Positions 19,379 to 27,500 of a stretch of DNA of 64,000 bases are shown here, in pieces (position 1 is the stretch's first letter; the number at the start of each line of letters is the position of its first letter). This DNA is from JAGOMX01 sp041738135 (lineage in GTDB: Bacteria; Pseudomonadota; Alphaproteobacteria; JAGOMX01). The translations under genes were made by a program, and so were the position numbers. The DNA lies in the NCBI GenBank assembly GCA_041738135.1, contig JBGSQK010000046.1, positions 1 through 64,000 on the forward strand, in the 5' to 3' direction. Below the pieces are notes generated by a model. The model searched no databases and was not told the origin of the DNA. It saw nothing but the letters and a program-made list of their open reading frames with translations.

Positions 19379-21192
19379 TAATCACGACTTATGTTATCTG
19401 TTATTTGTCTGTCTAGAGCGCCAATGGCATCTTCAGGGTCGAGAGCACCCGGCTCATCCGTTTCGGGGACTTCGGGTGGCCCTTCTTGCGGAGCCAAGTT
19501 AGCCTGCCTGAGTACTGGCAAATTTGACATCTCATCTTCCGTTTCGAACTTAGGGAATATGCCCAAAATGGGCGCCGCCCTCTTTATCACAGCCGCTGCC
19601 AAAGGCGCTGAGTTCCACCCGGCTGTATTATAGCCGTAAGTTGCCTTTGATGCCTTCGGGCCATCAAGCATGACGAACACCAAATAACGGGGCTGCTCAG
19701 GAAACACACAAACGAAAGTGGTATTCACCGCATTAGCAATGTATCCGCGACCATGGGCTCTACGTTGGTTTGCTGTTCCTGTTTTACCTCCCACGACAAT
19801 GCCTGGAACCTTGGCTTTGCTGCTGGTGCCACTCTTCACGCTTTGCTGCATCAGGTCAAGAACTTTTGCTGATATTTCTTCACTAACTATTTGTTTGTAT
19901 TTGGTTTCTTCGGGGCTGCGCTTGAGCAATGTGGGCTTTTCAACCATTCTACCTTTGTTGGCAATCCCACCAATAGCCACAGATGAATGCAAGGGAGATA
20001 CGGATAAACCGTAACCGTAGGCGATCGTAATGGTATTGGCCTCACGCCAGCTTAATGGTACTAAGGGTTGTGCCAATTCAGGGATTTCTAGTTTGGGCGG
20101 ATGCAAGAAACCTATTTCTTTCATGAAAGCCTGCTGCCGCTCACCACCCACCTTCATGGCCATACGCGCTGAACCAATGTTGGATGAATAAACGAAAATC
20201 TCGGACACGGTCAGCCAGGCATTTTTACCATGGAAATCAGTCACAAAATGGCGTCCTACCTTCAAGGGCTGGGTGGCATCAAATTTGGTATCCAGATCCG
20301 CCACATTATAATGCAGAGCAAGAGCCGTATTAATGATCTTCATGGAAGAACCCATTTCGTAAACCCCAAGGGTGTTCCGATTAAACAAAGCTTTTGGGTC
20401 TTCGATGACTGGTTTGTTGGGGTCAAAATCAGGTAAAGATACCATAGCCATTATCTCACCCGTGACGATATCCATCATCATACCGCTGCCGCCCTCCGCT
20501 GAGAACTTGTCAACCGCTTTATGAACTTCATCGAAAAGGATGTGCTGCAAGCGGATGTCTAAGGATAGCTGTACAGGTTCGTGAGTGCTGCGCAGATGCT
20601 CATCCAGGCCTTTTTCAAGGCCAGAAATTCCTGTGTTATCCACATCCACAAAGCCTACCGCGTGTGAGACTAAAGGACCGTAAGGATAGACGCGTTTGGT
20701 ATCCCGCATGAATTCAAGACCTGGCAGTCCTAAACGAATCACAGCAGCTTTTTGCTGTGGGGTCAGATGCCTGGTTACCCAGAGGAAAGATTTATCGCCT
20801 TTGAGTTTTGCCAACAGTTCTTTTTGGTTTAAATTGGGAAAAACTTTCGCAAGCTTTTCCGCAGCTTCCTCAGGATTCAGAATTTTCTGAGGATTGGCAT
20901 AAAGTGAGGATGTAGCTATGGTGGTTGCTAGAACTTCACCATTTCTATCCACAAAGGTGGCACGGCCCATATGGATGCCACTGGGATCCCCTCCTCTGCT
21001 GGCATACAAGTCTTGGGTGGGATGAAAACAAGTGACGGAAATTAGCCTAGCAGAAATGACACCGAAGCCAAAAATCACACAGACTGAAGTAATCAAAAGC
21101 CGAGTTTTGGCAATATCAACGGCTTGCCGAACAACGCTGTGATGTTCGGGTCCAACTTTAAATAGGTTGAGGGCTCTGTTGTTAAACGACAA
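19378..21192 (-). CDS. ftsI: FtsI (PBP3), septal peptidoglycan transpeptidase
   Basis: FtsI cross-links septal peptidoglycan. The 604-residue class B PBP has a short cytoplasmic N-terminus, one membrane anchor (LLITSVCVIFGFGVISARL), a PBP dimerisation domain and a transpeptidase domain. The active-site motifs are SSMK (SxxK), SSN (SxN) and GKTGTAN (KTG). The C-terminal tail of about 60 residues is acidic and proline-rich. The start is TTG at 21192, with AAAGGA about 11 nt upstream. It is separated from ftsL by about 500 nt holding two palindromic repeats, which is unusual for this operon. Confidence 0.96.
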   Translation of the reverse strand: MSFNNRALNLFKVGPEHHSVVRQAVDIAKTRLLITSVCVIFGFGVISARLISVTCFHPTQDLYASRGGDPSGIHMGRATFVDRNGEVLATTIATSSLYANPQKILNPEEAAEKLAKVFPNLNQKELLAKLKGDKSFLWVTRHLTPQQKAAVIRLGLPGLEFMRDTKRVYPYGPLVSHAVGFVDVDNTGISGLEKGLDEHLRSTHEPVQLSLDIRLQHILFDEVHKAVDKFSAEGGSGMMMDIVTGEIMAMVSLPDFDPNKPVIEDPKALFNRNTLGVYEMGSSMKIINTALALHYNVADLDTKFDATQPLKVGRHFVTDFHGKNAWLTVSEIFVYSSNIGSARMAMKVGGERQQAFMKEIGFLHPPKLEIPELAQPLVPLSWREANTITIAYGYGLSVSPLHSSVAIGGIANKGRMVEKPTLLKRSPEETKYKQIVSEEISAKVLDLMQQSVKSGTSSKAKVPGIVVGGKTGTANQRRAHGRGYIANAVNTTFVCVFPEQPRYLVFVMLDGPKASKATYGYNTAGWNSAPLAAAVIKRAAPILGIFPKFETEDEMSNLPVLRQANLAPQEGPPEVPETDEPGALDPEDAIGALDRQITDNISRD

Positions 21193-21234
21193 AGCAGTTG
21201 TTTCCTTTATTTTTGTACGTTAATTCATTATTAC

Positions 21235-21458
21235 TCAGGCAATAAAATAGTTGAAAGCCCCGTCATCCAGAGCGCGCCTCGGCAAAGCCGAGGAAGCGTG
21301 GGATCCAGCTAATAAGCCCGCGCTAGCGGTTCCATATAGCTATAGAGAAGTCGCTATGCGACGCTCATTTGCTGGATCCCACGCTTACTCCGCTAAAGCG
21401 GAGCTGCGCTCTGGATGACGGAGTTGGACCATTTTCCGTCAACTATTTTATTGCCTGA
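21235..21458. repeat. family-A palindromic repeat with 20-bp inverted flanks
   Basis: The palindromic core (21262-21420) runs from GTCATCCAGAGCGCGCCT to its complement ending GGATGACG. It has an inner pair GGATCCAGC/GCTGGATCC and two small hairpins, GCGCTAGCG and GTCGCTATGCGAC, around a central ATATAGCTATAG. It is framed by a perfect 20-bp inverted repeat unlike that of other copies: TCAGGCAATAAAATAGTTGA at 21235-21254 and its complement at 21439-21458. The element lies between ftsL and ftsI, inside the dcw operon. Confidence 0.9.
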
Positions 21459-21550
21459 CTGACAACTCTTCATAGCATAATTAGTTTGTAATAATAAGCC
21501 CTTGTATCACCCTCACTTTTAAAGGGATAGATACAAATTAACACCCATTT

Positions 21551-21663
21551 CGTCATTGCGAGCCCCTCTTGGGGCGTGGCAATCTCTTTTTACTTCCGCA
21601 AACATATCTAAACGGCTACATCTAAGTGGATTGCCACGCCCCAAGAGGGGCTCGCAATGACGG
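21551..21663. repeat. family-B palindromic repeat
   Basis: The arms are CGTCATTGCGAGCCCCTCTT, followed by GGGGCGTGGCAATC, and the near-perfect complement ending CTCGCAATGACGG. The loop of about 45 nt is AT-rich. Related copies are at 35563 and 59988, with a remnant at 57511. It lies just downstream of ftsL on the dcw transcript. Confidence 0.9.
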
Positions 21664-21693
21664 ATGTGGTCGAGATAACAATGACTCAATGAA

Positions 21694-22026
21694 CTAGCGC
21701 TTGAACTTAGCTTCCTTGAGCTCCCCAAAGCCTGTCACTTTTCTTGGCTTTGTTAACTCATGGATGTTTTCATATGACACCAATTGCACCGCATCTGACG
21801 GGGCTAATTTAAGGTGTTTTTCTGCCAGCTTTTGCAAGCGGCCTGGTTCATTCAGATAAGACCATTCAGCCTGCAAAATATGAATGGCTTCCTGGGTACT
21901 ATGCATTTTACTGTGGATTTGCGCTAGTTCACGTTCTTGCTCATTCACCTTATGCTTTAACTGGAAGAGGCAGACGGCGATGCAAGTGGAGATCAATACA
22001 CCAAAAATTGCGGAACGACTCATCAT
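21694..22026 (-). CDS. ftsL: FtsL-like cell-division protein
   Basis: This small bitopic protein is expected to join FtsB and FtsQ to activate FtsW/FtsI at the septum. It is 110 residues with one membrane segment (FGVLISTCIAVCLFQL), then a predicted coiled coil (KVNEQERELAQIHSKMHSTQ) and a short C-terminal region (LNEPGRLQKLAEKHL). FtsL sequences are poorly conserved, so the call rests on topology, size and position between rsmH and ftsI. It overlaps rsmH by 4 nt. Confidence 0.85.
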   Translation of the reverse strand: MMSRSAIFGVLISTCIAVCLFQLKHKVNEQERELAQIHSKMHSTQEAIHILQAEWSYLNEPGRLQKLAEKHLKLAPSDAVQLVSYENIHELTKPRKVTGFGELKEAKFKR

Positions 22027-22973
22027 AGGGCGCCCCCAATCTCTGGAGCAGACGTCCTAATGGCCCAACGCAACTTGGCAGAACGGGCTCGCGGATTGAT
22101 TTTGCACTCTTCGTCGCTCGGCTTGATGGCTTTTCGTGAACCCAACTCAAATGTGGGATGTGGCCTTACCTCATTGGTATGAGGCATATGGCGATTGCCT
22201 GAGGAAGAACGATTCTCACTGCGGGACTTGAGGAATTGCTTTACACAACGATCTTCTAAGGAATGAAACGATACCACTGCCAAACGCCCACCGGGAGCCA
22301 GCAAGCGTTCCGCCGACTCTAGGCCGCGTTCGAGCTCGCCCATTTCATCATTGACCTTAATGCGTAAGGCCTGAAATGTACGTGTGGCGGGATCAATACC
22401 TTTCCCGTGTCTTGGAAGGACAGAATATATAATATCAGCCAATTGCTTTGTTGTTGTTATTGGGTTCTCTCTACGCCTTAAAACGATTCTTTTCGCAATG
22501 CGTCGAGATTGCCGTTCTTCACCATAATTGTAGATAATATCAGCCAACTCGTCTTCAGGCAACGAATTTACCAGGTCTGCAGCCGATTTTCCTTTAAGAC
22601 TCATACGCATGTCTAAGGGACCGTCTTTTGCAAAGGAAAACCCGCGCTCCGCCTGATCTATTTGGGGTGATGACACTCCTAGATCAAGTGCAATTCCTTG
22701 CACCTGAGAAATGTTTTTTGCATTCAAGGCAGAAACCATGTCGCCAAAACAACTCTCCACCATGTGAAAACGATTGTCAGATTCTTGCTCTAGCTGATGT
22801 CCAACGGCGACAGCTTCCGGATCGCGGTCTAAGCCCCAGACATGGCAATTGGCAGCATTTAAGAATGCCTTTGAATAGCCTCCACGCCCGAAAGTTCCAT
22901 CCACTATGATGTCCCCTTCTTTAGGTTGCAAAGCTTCTAGCACCTCTGTCATCATCACAGGTTTATGGCTCAT
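22023..22973 (-). CDS. rsmH: RsmH, 16S rRNA m4C1402 methyltransferase
   Basis: RsmH (MraW) N4-methylates C1402 of 16S rRNA with S-adenosylmethionine. The 316-residue protein has HKPVMMTEVLEAL, the SAM-binding loop DGTFGRGGYSKAFLN, ALDLGVSSPQIDQAERGFSF, DGPLDMRM, RTFQALRIKVNDEM and VVSFHSLEDRCVKQFL. It overlaps mraZ and ftsL by 4 nt each, as expected for the second gene of a dcw operon. Confidence 0.97.
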   Translation of the reverse strand: MSHKPVMMTEVLEALQPKEGDIIVDGTFGRGGYSKAFLNAANCHVWGLDRDPEAVAVGHQLEQESDNRFHMVESCFGDMVSALNAKNISQVQGIALDLGVSSPQIDQAERGFSFAKDGPLDMRMSLKGKSAADLVNSLPEDELADIIYNYGEERQSRRIAKRIVLRRRENPITTTKQLADIIYSVLPRHGKGIDPATRTFQALRIKVNDEMGELERGLESAERLLAPGGRLAVVSFHSLEDRCVKQFLKSRSENRSSSGNRHMPHTNEVRPHPTFELGSRKAIKPSDEECKINPRARSAKLRWAIRTSAPEIGGAL

Positions 22974-23437
22974 GCGGCGGTATCCTGTGATGTGTTGAGC
23001 TTAATGGTTGTTTGCTGATCCTTAACCCGCGTCCGAGCCAAATCTTGGAATTCTTGGAATGCCTCTGGCATCCAAATCTGGAAGGTGGAACCACGGCCTA
23101 CAAACGCTGCAAATTCCGTAATGCCCGCATGGTCCAGTAGAGATTGGGGCAAAATCACACGACCATCCCCATCCAGGGGCAACTGCAATGAATCGGCAAA
23201 AATGGTTGAAGCCAAATCGTCTTGAGCATCGGAAAAGAAATCCAAGTCATCCACACTAGCGCAAAGGCGCTGCATGCGCTCCATACTGCAACCCTCAATG
23301 GCGTTATGTTTGTATGAACGATAAGCAATAATACCTTGGAAAGATTCCCCAGATAGGGCCGCACGAAACGTAGCCGGAACAGATACCCTGCCCTTCTTGT
23401 CGATCTTATTGACAAATGTCGATAAAAACAACGCCAT
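22970..23437 (-). CDS. mraZ: MraZ, transcriptional regulator of the dcw cluster
   Basis: MraZ is a DNA-binding protein with two SpoVT/AbrB-like (swapped-hairpin) repeats that controls its own operon. The two motifs are NKIDKKGRVSVPATFR near the N-terminus and LPLDGDGRVILPQSLLDHAG in the middle. The protein is 155 residues, near the usual 145-155. GGAG lies 13 nt before the ATG, a little far. A cluster of TGGGA boxes 87-121 nt upstream is the likely MraZ operator. Confidence 0.96.
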   Translation of the reverse strand: MALFLSTFVNKIDKKGRVSVPATFRAALSGESFQGIIAYRSYKHNAIEGCSMERMQRLCASVDDLDFFSDAQDDLASTIFADSLQLPLDGDGRVILPQSLLDHAGITEFAAFVGRGSTFQIWMPEAFQEFQDLARTRVKDQQTTIKLNTSQDTAA

Positions 23438-23507
23438 GTTTTCGTATAGTCTCCAAAGTATTTATTTAAGAAATATCTATAGGCCCGTCGCATAATACTC
23501 GAGCCTT

Positions 23508-23558
23508 ATTATATGGTATATCATGGGACCAGATGGGAGTCAATGGGATTTCATGGAA
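23508..23558 (-). promoter_or_regulatory. mraZ promoter overlapped by an MraZ-box array
   Basis: Four boxes spaced exactly 10 bp apart lie on the plus strand: TGGGA at 23524, 23534 and 23544, then TGGAA at 23554. This matches the known MraZ-binding signature of TGGGN repeats with 5-bp spacers. On the minus strand, TTGACT (23543-23538), a 17-bp spacer and TATACC (23520-23515) form a plausible sigma-70 promoter; TATAAT also occurs at 23513-23508. The boxes cover the -35 and spacer, which would suit repression. They run opposite to the direction of mraZ. Confidence 0.75.
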
Positions 23559-23858
23559 CAATCTCTAATCCACAAACTTATCCACAGCCCCTCAGGCAAA
23601 ATTTAAACCCATGATATACGCCATTAACCATTTGTTAAGCATTTATTAAGGATTAACGAGGATAAGGCTTTTCAAGGGTTTTTTAGACATTTTCAGCAGT
23701 TCCAACACCTTGCCAGAACATGCCAAACAGGCGGCAATTAAAATTGTTTTCCACCACTACTGAGTTTTATTAGCAAAGATATCCACCGCTTAATGTAATA
23801 GGTTTGACTTTGTCATCACACCGGGAGAGAATTAACATAGCGAACAGACAAAGAGGTC

Positions 23859-24362
23859 ATGAAAATGAATCTCCTGAAGTCTTTTATTTACCAGACCATA
23901 ATGCTTGCGGCACCTATGCAGGCTCTAGCGAGCGACGTCACAGATGAACAAGGCGTCAAGAAACCCACAAGCAAAACAATTCTTACTTCAAAAAATTTAC
24001 AACAGATTTTATTGGATACGGACAAACTATTCGCAAGCACCCTCCATTACTACGTAGACAATCGATTTTTAAGTGAGACTTCAAATCAACTGTACAAATC
24101 CCCAGAACTGCTTCTGGAGTTTTCACACATAGCCACATGCAGACGCACACGATCCATATTTTTTAATAACTCCGACCCCCTACTCATCGAAAATGTGGAC
24201 CTGCCTCTCATACTAGGGCAGCTGAAAAACAAAACGGGCATACAGATGAAATTTGATAACGATAACTTGATTTTGACGCTGCAATACGTGAACAAACACG
24301 TAAATGATTTTCCCAAAACCCACGACGAATATCACGTGGCGTTTCAGTTTAGGAGGAAATAG
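23859..24362 (+). CDS. small secreted protein, unknown function
   Basis: The 167-residue product has a signal peptide (MKMNLLKSFIYQTIMLAAPM, cleavage near ALAS). The start has an AGAGG site close upstream. The mature part is hydrophilic and probably mixed alpha/beta. No catalytic motif or known domain was recognised. It stands alone, divergent from mraZ and convergent with an F-box-like gene. A periplasmic or host-directed role is possible but not shown. Confidence 0.7.
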   Translation: MKMNLLKSFIYQTIMLAAPMQALASDVTDEQGVKKPTSKTILTSKNLQQILLDTDKLFASTLHYYVDNRFLSETSNQLYKSPELLLEFSHIATCRRTRSIFFNNSDPLLIENVDLPLILGQLKNKTGIQMKFDNDNLILTLQYVNKHVNDFPKTHDEYHVAFQFRRK

Positions 24363-24374
24363 GGATATTAAAAT

Positions 24375-24403
24375 TACCCCCTACCGAAGTTCGGTAAGGG
24401 GTA
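24375..24403 (-). terminator. hairpin between convergent genes
   Basis: TACCCCCTACCGAA pairs with TTCGGTAAGGGGTA with a tiny loop and one mismatch. On the minus strand it is followed by ATTTTAATA, so it may end transcription of the F-box-like gene at 24486. The T-tract is weak. Confidence 0.5.
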
Positions 24404-24485
24404 TAGCTGTATGTTGGAGATAATTATTCCGCAGCTTCTTGGTTTTGCTGAGCGTCATCAACAGGCAGCATGGAATACTCTAACC

Positions 24486-25637
24486 TTAATTCTGCTCCTG
24501 AGTCAGCCCTAAAAGCAAAAGAACTTGATTCGTTAATTTTGAATCCTCTCGTTTTTTTAAAATCGGCCACACGACTCTTCCGACTTCCGTATCAACCATA
24601 ATAATCCCAGGCAAATTAGTACTTTTTCTATCATGATACTGATCAACAATGGCATTCCCCAAGGCTGTAACTCGCATACGAACTGGAGATGGTAAACTTA
24701 GAAGCGCTACAGTCCTAAATCTTTTGCAAGTTTGCGCGAAATTAACCAATGCCGGATCTGGCAAATGGAAACATACCAATTTCCATACATCGTTAGGCAC
24801 CTCACCCATTGCGTGCAAAGATGCATCAGAAGCATTTCCCACAGGACTCAGCATCCTTACATTTTTCTGGGTTCCAAATAGCGGGCTCAAATGCGTTAAA
24901 ACAAGCAAATGATCACCGTCAGACATGGCCTCAGGTGCTAAGAGTAATGTTTCTAATTTAGCCACACGCGGTTTCTTACCCTCAAAAAAATCATCCAAAC
25001 GCTTAGATAAACAACAGGGCTCGCTACATGTGAAGCAAACTGGCTCGTTGAAGTAAATATCTTTGATATTATCATATACATGATTTATATTTATTTTTTT
25101 ATTAAAAAAATCTTTAAAGCTAATGTCAGGCAGTAAATTAATATAATTATCATCAGGTACAATTTTTTTGTACTCATAAAGGTTATTTTTAATCCTTCTT
25201 TCTGTCTTAAATCTTTTAATGATTAAATTTTCATCATCTGAAGATGAATCGGCGTAAGGAATTATTTCACGACATGCATACTCAAGCATAATAGCCCTAA
25301 ATCTTTTGCAAATTTGCCCAAGATTTAATCTTGCTTCATATGGCAAATGGGTAAATACTAATCGCCACACATCGTTAGGCACCCTATCCATCATTGCCTC
25401 CAAAGATGCATTAGAAGCATCTCCTATAACATTTAATATTGCTGCGGACATCAATCTGATGTTTTCATCATCGAGGTATTCCCCACTCAAATTTTCATCA
25501 TCTGAAGATAAATCTGCAATATAAGTAGGGGGCAAGACATCCCGCTGATCGTCATCACTAGGAAAATCTCCGCTAGCAAAAACAGGGTTTAATAAAGCTA
25601 GGGACATCAACCCGCTAATCAACAACTTTATATTCAT
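24486..25637 (-). CDS. secreted protein with two F-box-like domains
   Basis: The 383-residue protein has a signal peptide (MNIKLLISGLMSLALLNPVF) and an acidic linker. It has two related F-box-like units: about residues 85-118 (VPNDVWRLVFTHLPYEARLN, GQICKRFRAIML) and 280-311 (VPNDVWKLVCFHLPDPALVN, FAQTCKRFRTVAL). Each follows a similar lead-in (GxASxASLxAM), so the unit was duplicated internally. Between them is a Cys pair region (CFTCSEPCC). TGGAGC lies 9 nt before the ATG. A run of seven A in the coding strand (24552-24558) could shift reading into the -1 frame, giving a different C-terminus that ends at 24424. Host-directed adaptor function is inferred. Confidence 0.78.
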   Translation of the reverse strand: MNIKLLISGLMSLALLNPVFASGDFPSDDDQRDVLPPTYIADLSSDDENLSGEYLDDENIRLMSAAILNVIGDASNASLEAMMDRVPNDVWRLVFTHLPYEARLNLGQICKRFRAIMLEYACREIIPYADSSSDDENLIIKRFKTERRIKNNLYEYKKIVPDDNYINLLPDISFKDFFNKKININHVYDNIKDIYFNEPVCFTCSEPCCLSKRLDDFFEGKKPRVAKLETLLLAPEAMSDGDHLLVLTHLSPLFGTQKNVRMLSPVGNASDASLHAMGEVPNDVWKLVCFHLPDPALVNFAQTCKRFRTVALLSLPSPVRMRVTALGNAIVDQYHDRKSTNLPGIIMVDTEVGRVVWPILKKREDSKLTNQVLLLLGLTQEQN

Positions 25638-25823
25638 TTTACAAGCTCCATTGTAAATATTTGATTAACATAAATATTCTACACACTTATACATATGCAT
25701 TTATTTTTCTGTTGTCAATATTTTTTACTTCCACACTCTATTCTCCGCATTTTTGCGGAGATTACGCGAGTTATTCTCCACATTGGCTGATTTTACTGGT
25801 GTTTCGGGAGACTAAAAAGAATT
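25638..25823. other. AT-rich spacer between F-box gene and rnpB
   Basis: This holds the upstream region of the F-box-like gene and the downstream side of rnpB. I see no gene. ORFs that cross into rnpB on the plus strand are shadows of the RNA. Confidence 0.4.
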
Positions 25824-26192
25824 GCAAGGCGGCCTATAAGCCGGGTTCTGTCCCCAACGAGTTGGGGGGTAATCATTCATCTAGGATGTCTGTTGCCAGA
25901 CACCTCAAGCAATCTACCCGAACGACTGGTACGAAGGATACCTGCTCTCCGAAGAGAGCGCGCCGTTCCTATTTGATCTTGCTCCAGGTGGGGTTTACCC
26001 TGCCATTCTTGTTACCAAGAATGCGGTGAGCTCTTACCTCGCCATTTCACCCTTACCAATTGCTTGGCGGTATATTTTCTGTGGCACTTTCCCTAAGGTT
26101 ACCCTCGGCGGACATTATCCGCCACCTTTCCTCCGCGGAGCCCGGACTTTCCTCTCCGTGCGAACACGCAGCGATTACCCGACCACCTTGCA
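25824..26192 (-). ncRNA. rnpB: RNase P RNA
   Basis: This is the catalytic RNA of RNase P, which trims the 5' leaders of tRNA precursors. On the minus strand it holds the hallmark GAGGAAAGTCCGGGCTCC near the 5' end and the 3' segment GGGACAGAACCCGGCTTATA. The ends pair as helix P1 (GCAAGGTGG with CCGCCTTGC), which fixes the limits at about 26191 and 25824, or about 368 nt. Conserved J/P elements such as AGGGTGAAATGGCGAGGTAA are visible. It is the bacterial type A. Confidence 0.97.
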
Positions 26193-26197
26193 TGGTA

Positions 26198-26226
26198 TGT
26201 ATAGGGGGTTATTGGGGATTTGTAAA
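26198..26226 (-). promoter_or_regulatory. rnpB promoter
   Basis: On the minus strand, TTTACA (26226-26221), a 17-bp spacer and TATACA (26203-26198) end about 7 nt before the inferred 5' end of RNase P RNA. Spacing and position fit a vegetative sigma-70 promoter. Confidence 0.75.
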
Positions 26227-26289
26227 TGAAATTAAGGGGGTAATACGGCTCCGCCTGATGAAGGACTATCAAAATCTTGCCACCCCCGT

Positions 26290-26407
26290 GTCATCCCCGC
26301 GAAGGCGGGGATCCAGCGCAATAAGCATAGCGAAGCGATTCAATATAGCTACATAGAGCGCCGCTGGCGCACATATTGCGCTGGATCCCCGCCTTCGCGG
26401 GGATGAC
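26290..26407. repeat. family-A' palindromic repeat, copy 1
   Basis: The arms are GTCATCCCCGCGAAGGCGGG, then GATCCAGCGCAAT, and their complement ending GGGGATGAC. The centre is TTCAATATAGCTA between two small GC-rich hairpins, the same design as family A. Copy 2 at 26816 is nearly identical. The two copies frame the GIY-YIG gene. Confidence 0.92.
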
Positions 26408-26494
26408 ATAAGATGGGGCAGCAATAAGAAAATAGATACTGCGGCTCGCTTCAAAATGTGTTTAATTCATACACAAAAATGGGGATTTATACAA

Positions 26495-26788
26495 ATGAAA
26501 ACATTTTATTTATACATTATGGCTTCGGATAAAAATGGAACCCTCTACACGGGAGTAACAGGCAATCTAGCTAAAAGAGTCTACACCCACAAACATAAAT
26601 TAATCGACGGGTTTACTAAAAAATACTCAACAGATAAACTTGTGTATGTTGAAGTCTATGAATATGTGCACGATGCTATAACAAGAGAGCATCGAATAAA
26701 AAAATGGCGTCGGGAATGGAAATTAAACCTGATAGAAAAACAGAATCCAGAATGGGATGATTTATATTATAAAATACTGTGGGTCTAG
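26495..26788 (+). CDS. GIY-YIG nuclease superfamily protein
   Basis: This is a 97-residue single-domain GIY-YIG protein of the UvrC N-terminal-like (UPF0213/YhbQ-like) group. Motif parts are FYLYIMASDKNGTLYTGVTG (GIY...YIG equivalent), then RVYTHKHKLIDGFTKKY, YVEVYEYVHDAITREHRIKK and a C-terminal WDDLY. The start at 26495 has GGGGAT upstream; the longer frame from 26456 lacks a site. The gene is framed within about 200 nt on each side by copies of the same palindromic repeat, so it may have moved with them. Substrate and role are unknown. Confidence 0.88.
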   Translation: MKTFYLYIMASDKNGTLYTGVTGNLAKRVYTHKHKLIDGFTKKYSTDKLVYVEVYEYVHDAITREHRIKKWRREWKLNLIEKQNPEWDDLYYKILWV

Positions 26789-26815
26789 CATTTCTTGATT
26801 TATTGCATCTACACT

Positions 26816-26933
26816 GTCATCCACGCGAAGGCGGGGATCCAGCGCAATAAGCATTGCGAAGCGATTCAATATAGCTATACAGAGCGCCGTTGGCGCACAT
26901 TTTGTGCTGGATCCCCGCCTTCGCGGGGATGAC
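26816..26933. repeat. family-A' palindromic repeat, copy 2
   Basis: It has the same arms as copy 1 (GTCATCCACGCGAAGGCGGG and complement). It differs at a few positions in the arm and centre. It lies just past the nuoB stop codon, where it may also act as a terminator. Confidence 0.92.
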
Positions 26934-26969
26934 AAATGGCAACCTTCTCGTCAATAATTCTGCGGGGCC

Positions 26970-27500
26970 CTAACGACGAATAATCTTTTCCGACTTAATC
27001 TTCCTCTGCAGCTGCATAATGCCATAGAGCAAAGCTTCGGCTGTAGGCGGACAGCCAGGCACGTAAATATCCACGGGAACAATACGATCACAACCGCGCA
27101 CTACCGAATAGGAGTAATGGTAGTAACCACCGCCATTGGCGCAAGAACCCATGGAGATAACCCAGCGAGGCTCTGCCATCTGATCATATACGCGGCGCAT
27201 AGCAGGCGCCATTTTGTTGGTTAGCGTGCCGGCTACAATCATTAGATCCGCCTGGCGAGGACTTGGACGGAAAAGAAACCCGAATCGATCCATGTCATAA
27301 CGGCTAGCCGCACATTGCATCATCTCAACAGCACAGCAGGCAAGACCAAAGCTCATGGGCCAGAGCGAATTGGCACGACCCCATTGAACCAGCTTGTCCA
27401 CTTGCGTAATCAAATAGCCATTTTCTGAAAGCTCATCATTAATATCACGGTTTAAATCATGATCCACAAATGCAGGCTGCACCTGACCAACTACTCCCAT
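26970..27500 (-). CDS. nuoB: NuoB, NADH-quinone oxidoreductase subunit B
   Basis: NuoB holds the terminal Fe-S cluster N2 next to the quinone site of respiratory complex I. The cluster cysteines appear in LACCAVEMM, GSCANGGGYY and VPGCPPTAEALLYG. The start is the ATG at 27500, which overlaps the end of nuoA by 10 nt and has GGAG 9 nt upstream. That gives 176 residues, the usual size; the longer frame to 27611 would read into nuoA. No nuoC follows: a repeat and an opposite-strand gene do. Confidence 0.96.
   Translation of the reverse strand: MGVVGQVQPAFVDHDLNRDINDELSENGYLITQVDKLVQWGRANSLWPMSFGLACCAVEMMQCAASRYDMDRFGFLFRPSPRQADLMIVAGTLTNKMAPAMRRVYDQMAEPRWVISMGSCANGGGYYHYSYSVVRGCDRIVPVDIYVPGCPPTAEALLYGIMQLQRKIKSEKIIRR

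Noticed and set aside
25661..26356. Plus-strand ORFs of 67-122 codons
   Set aside because: They overlap RNase P RNA and its promoter on the other strand.
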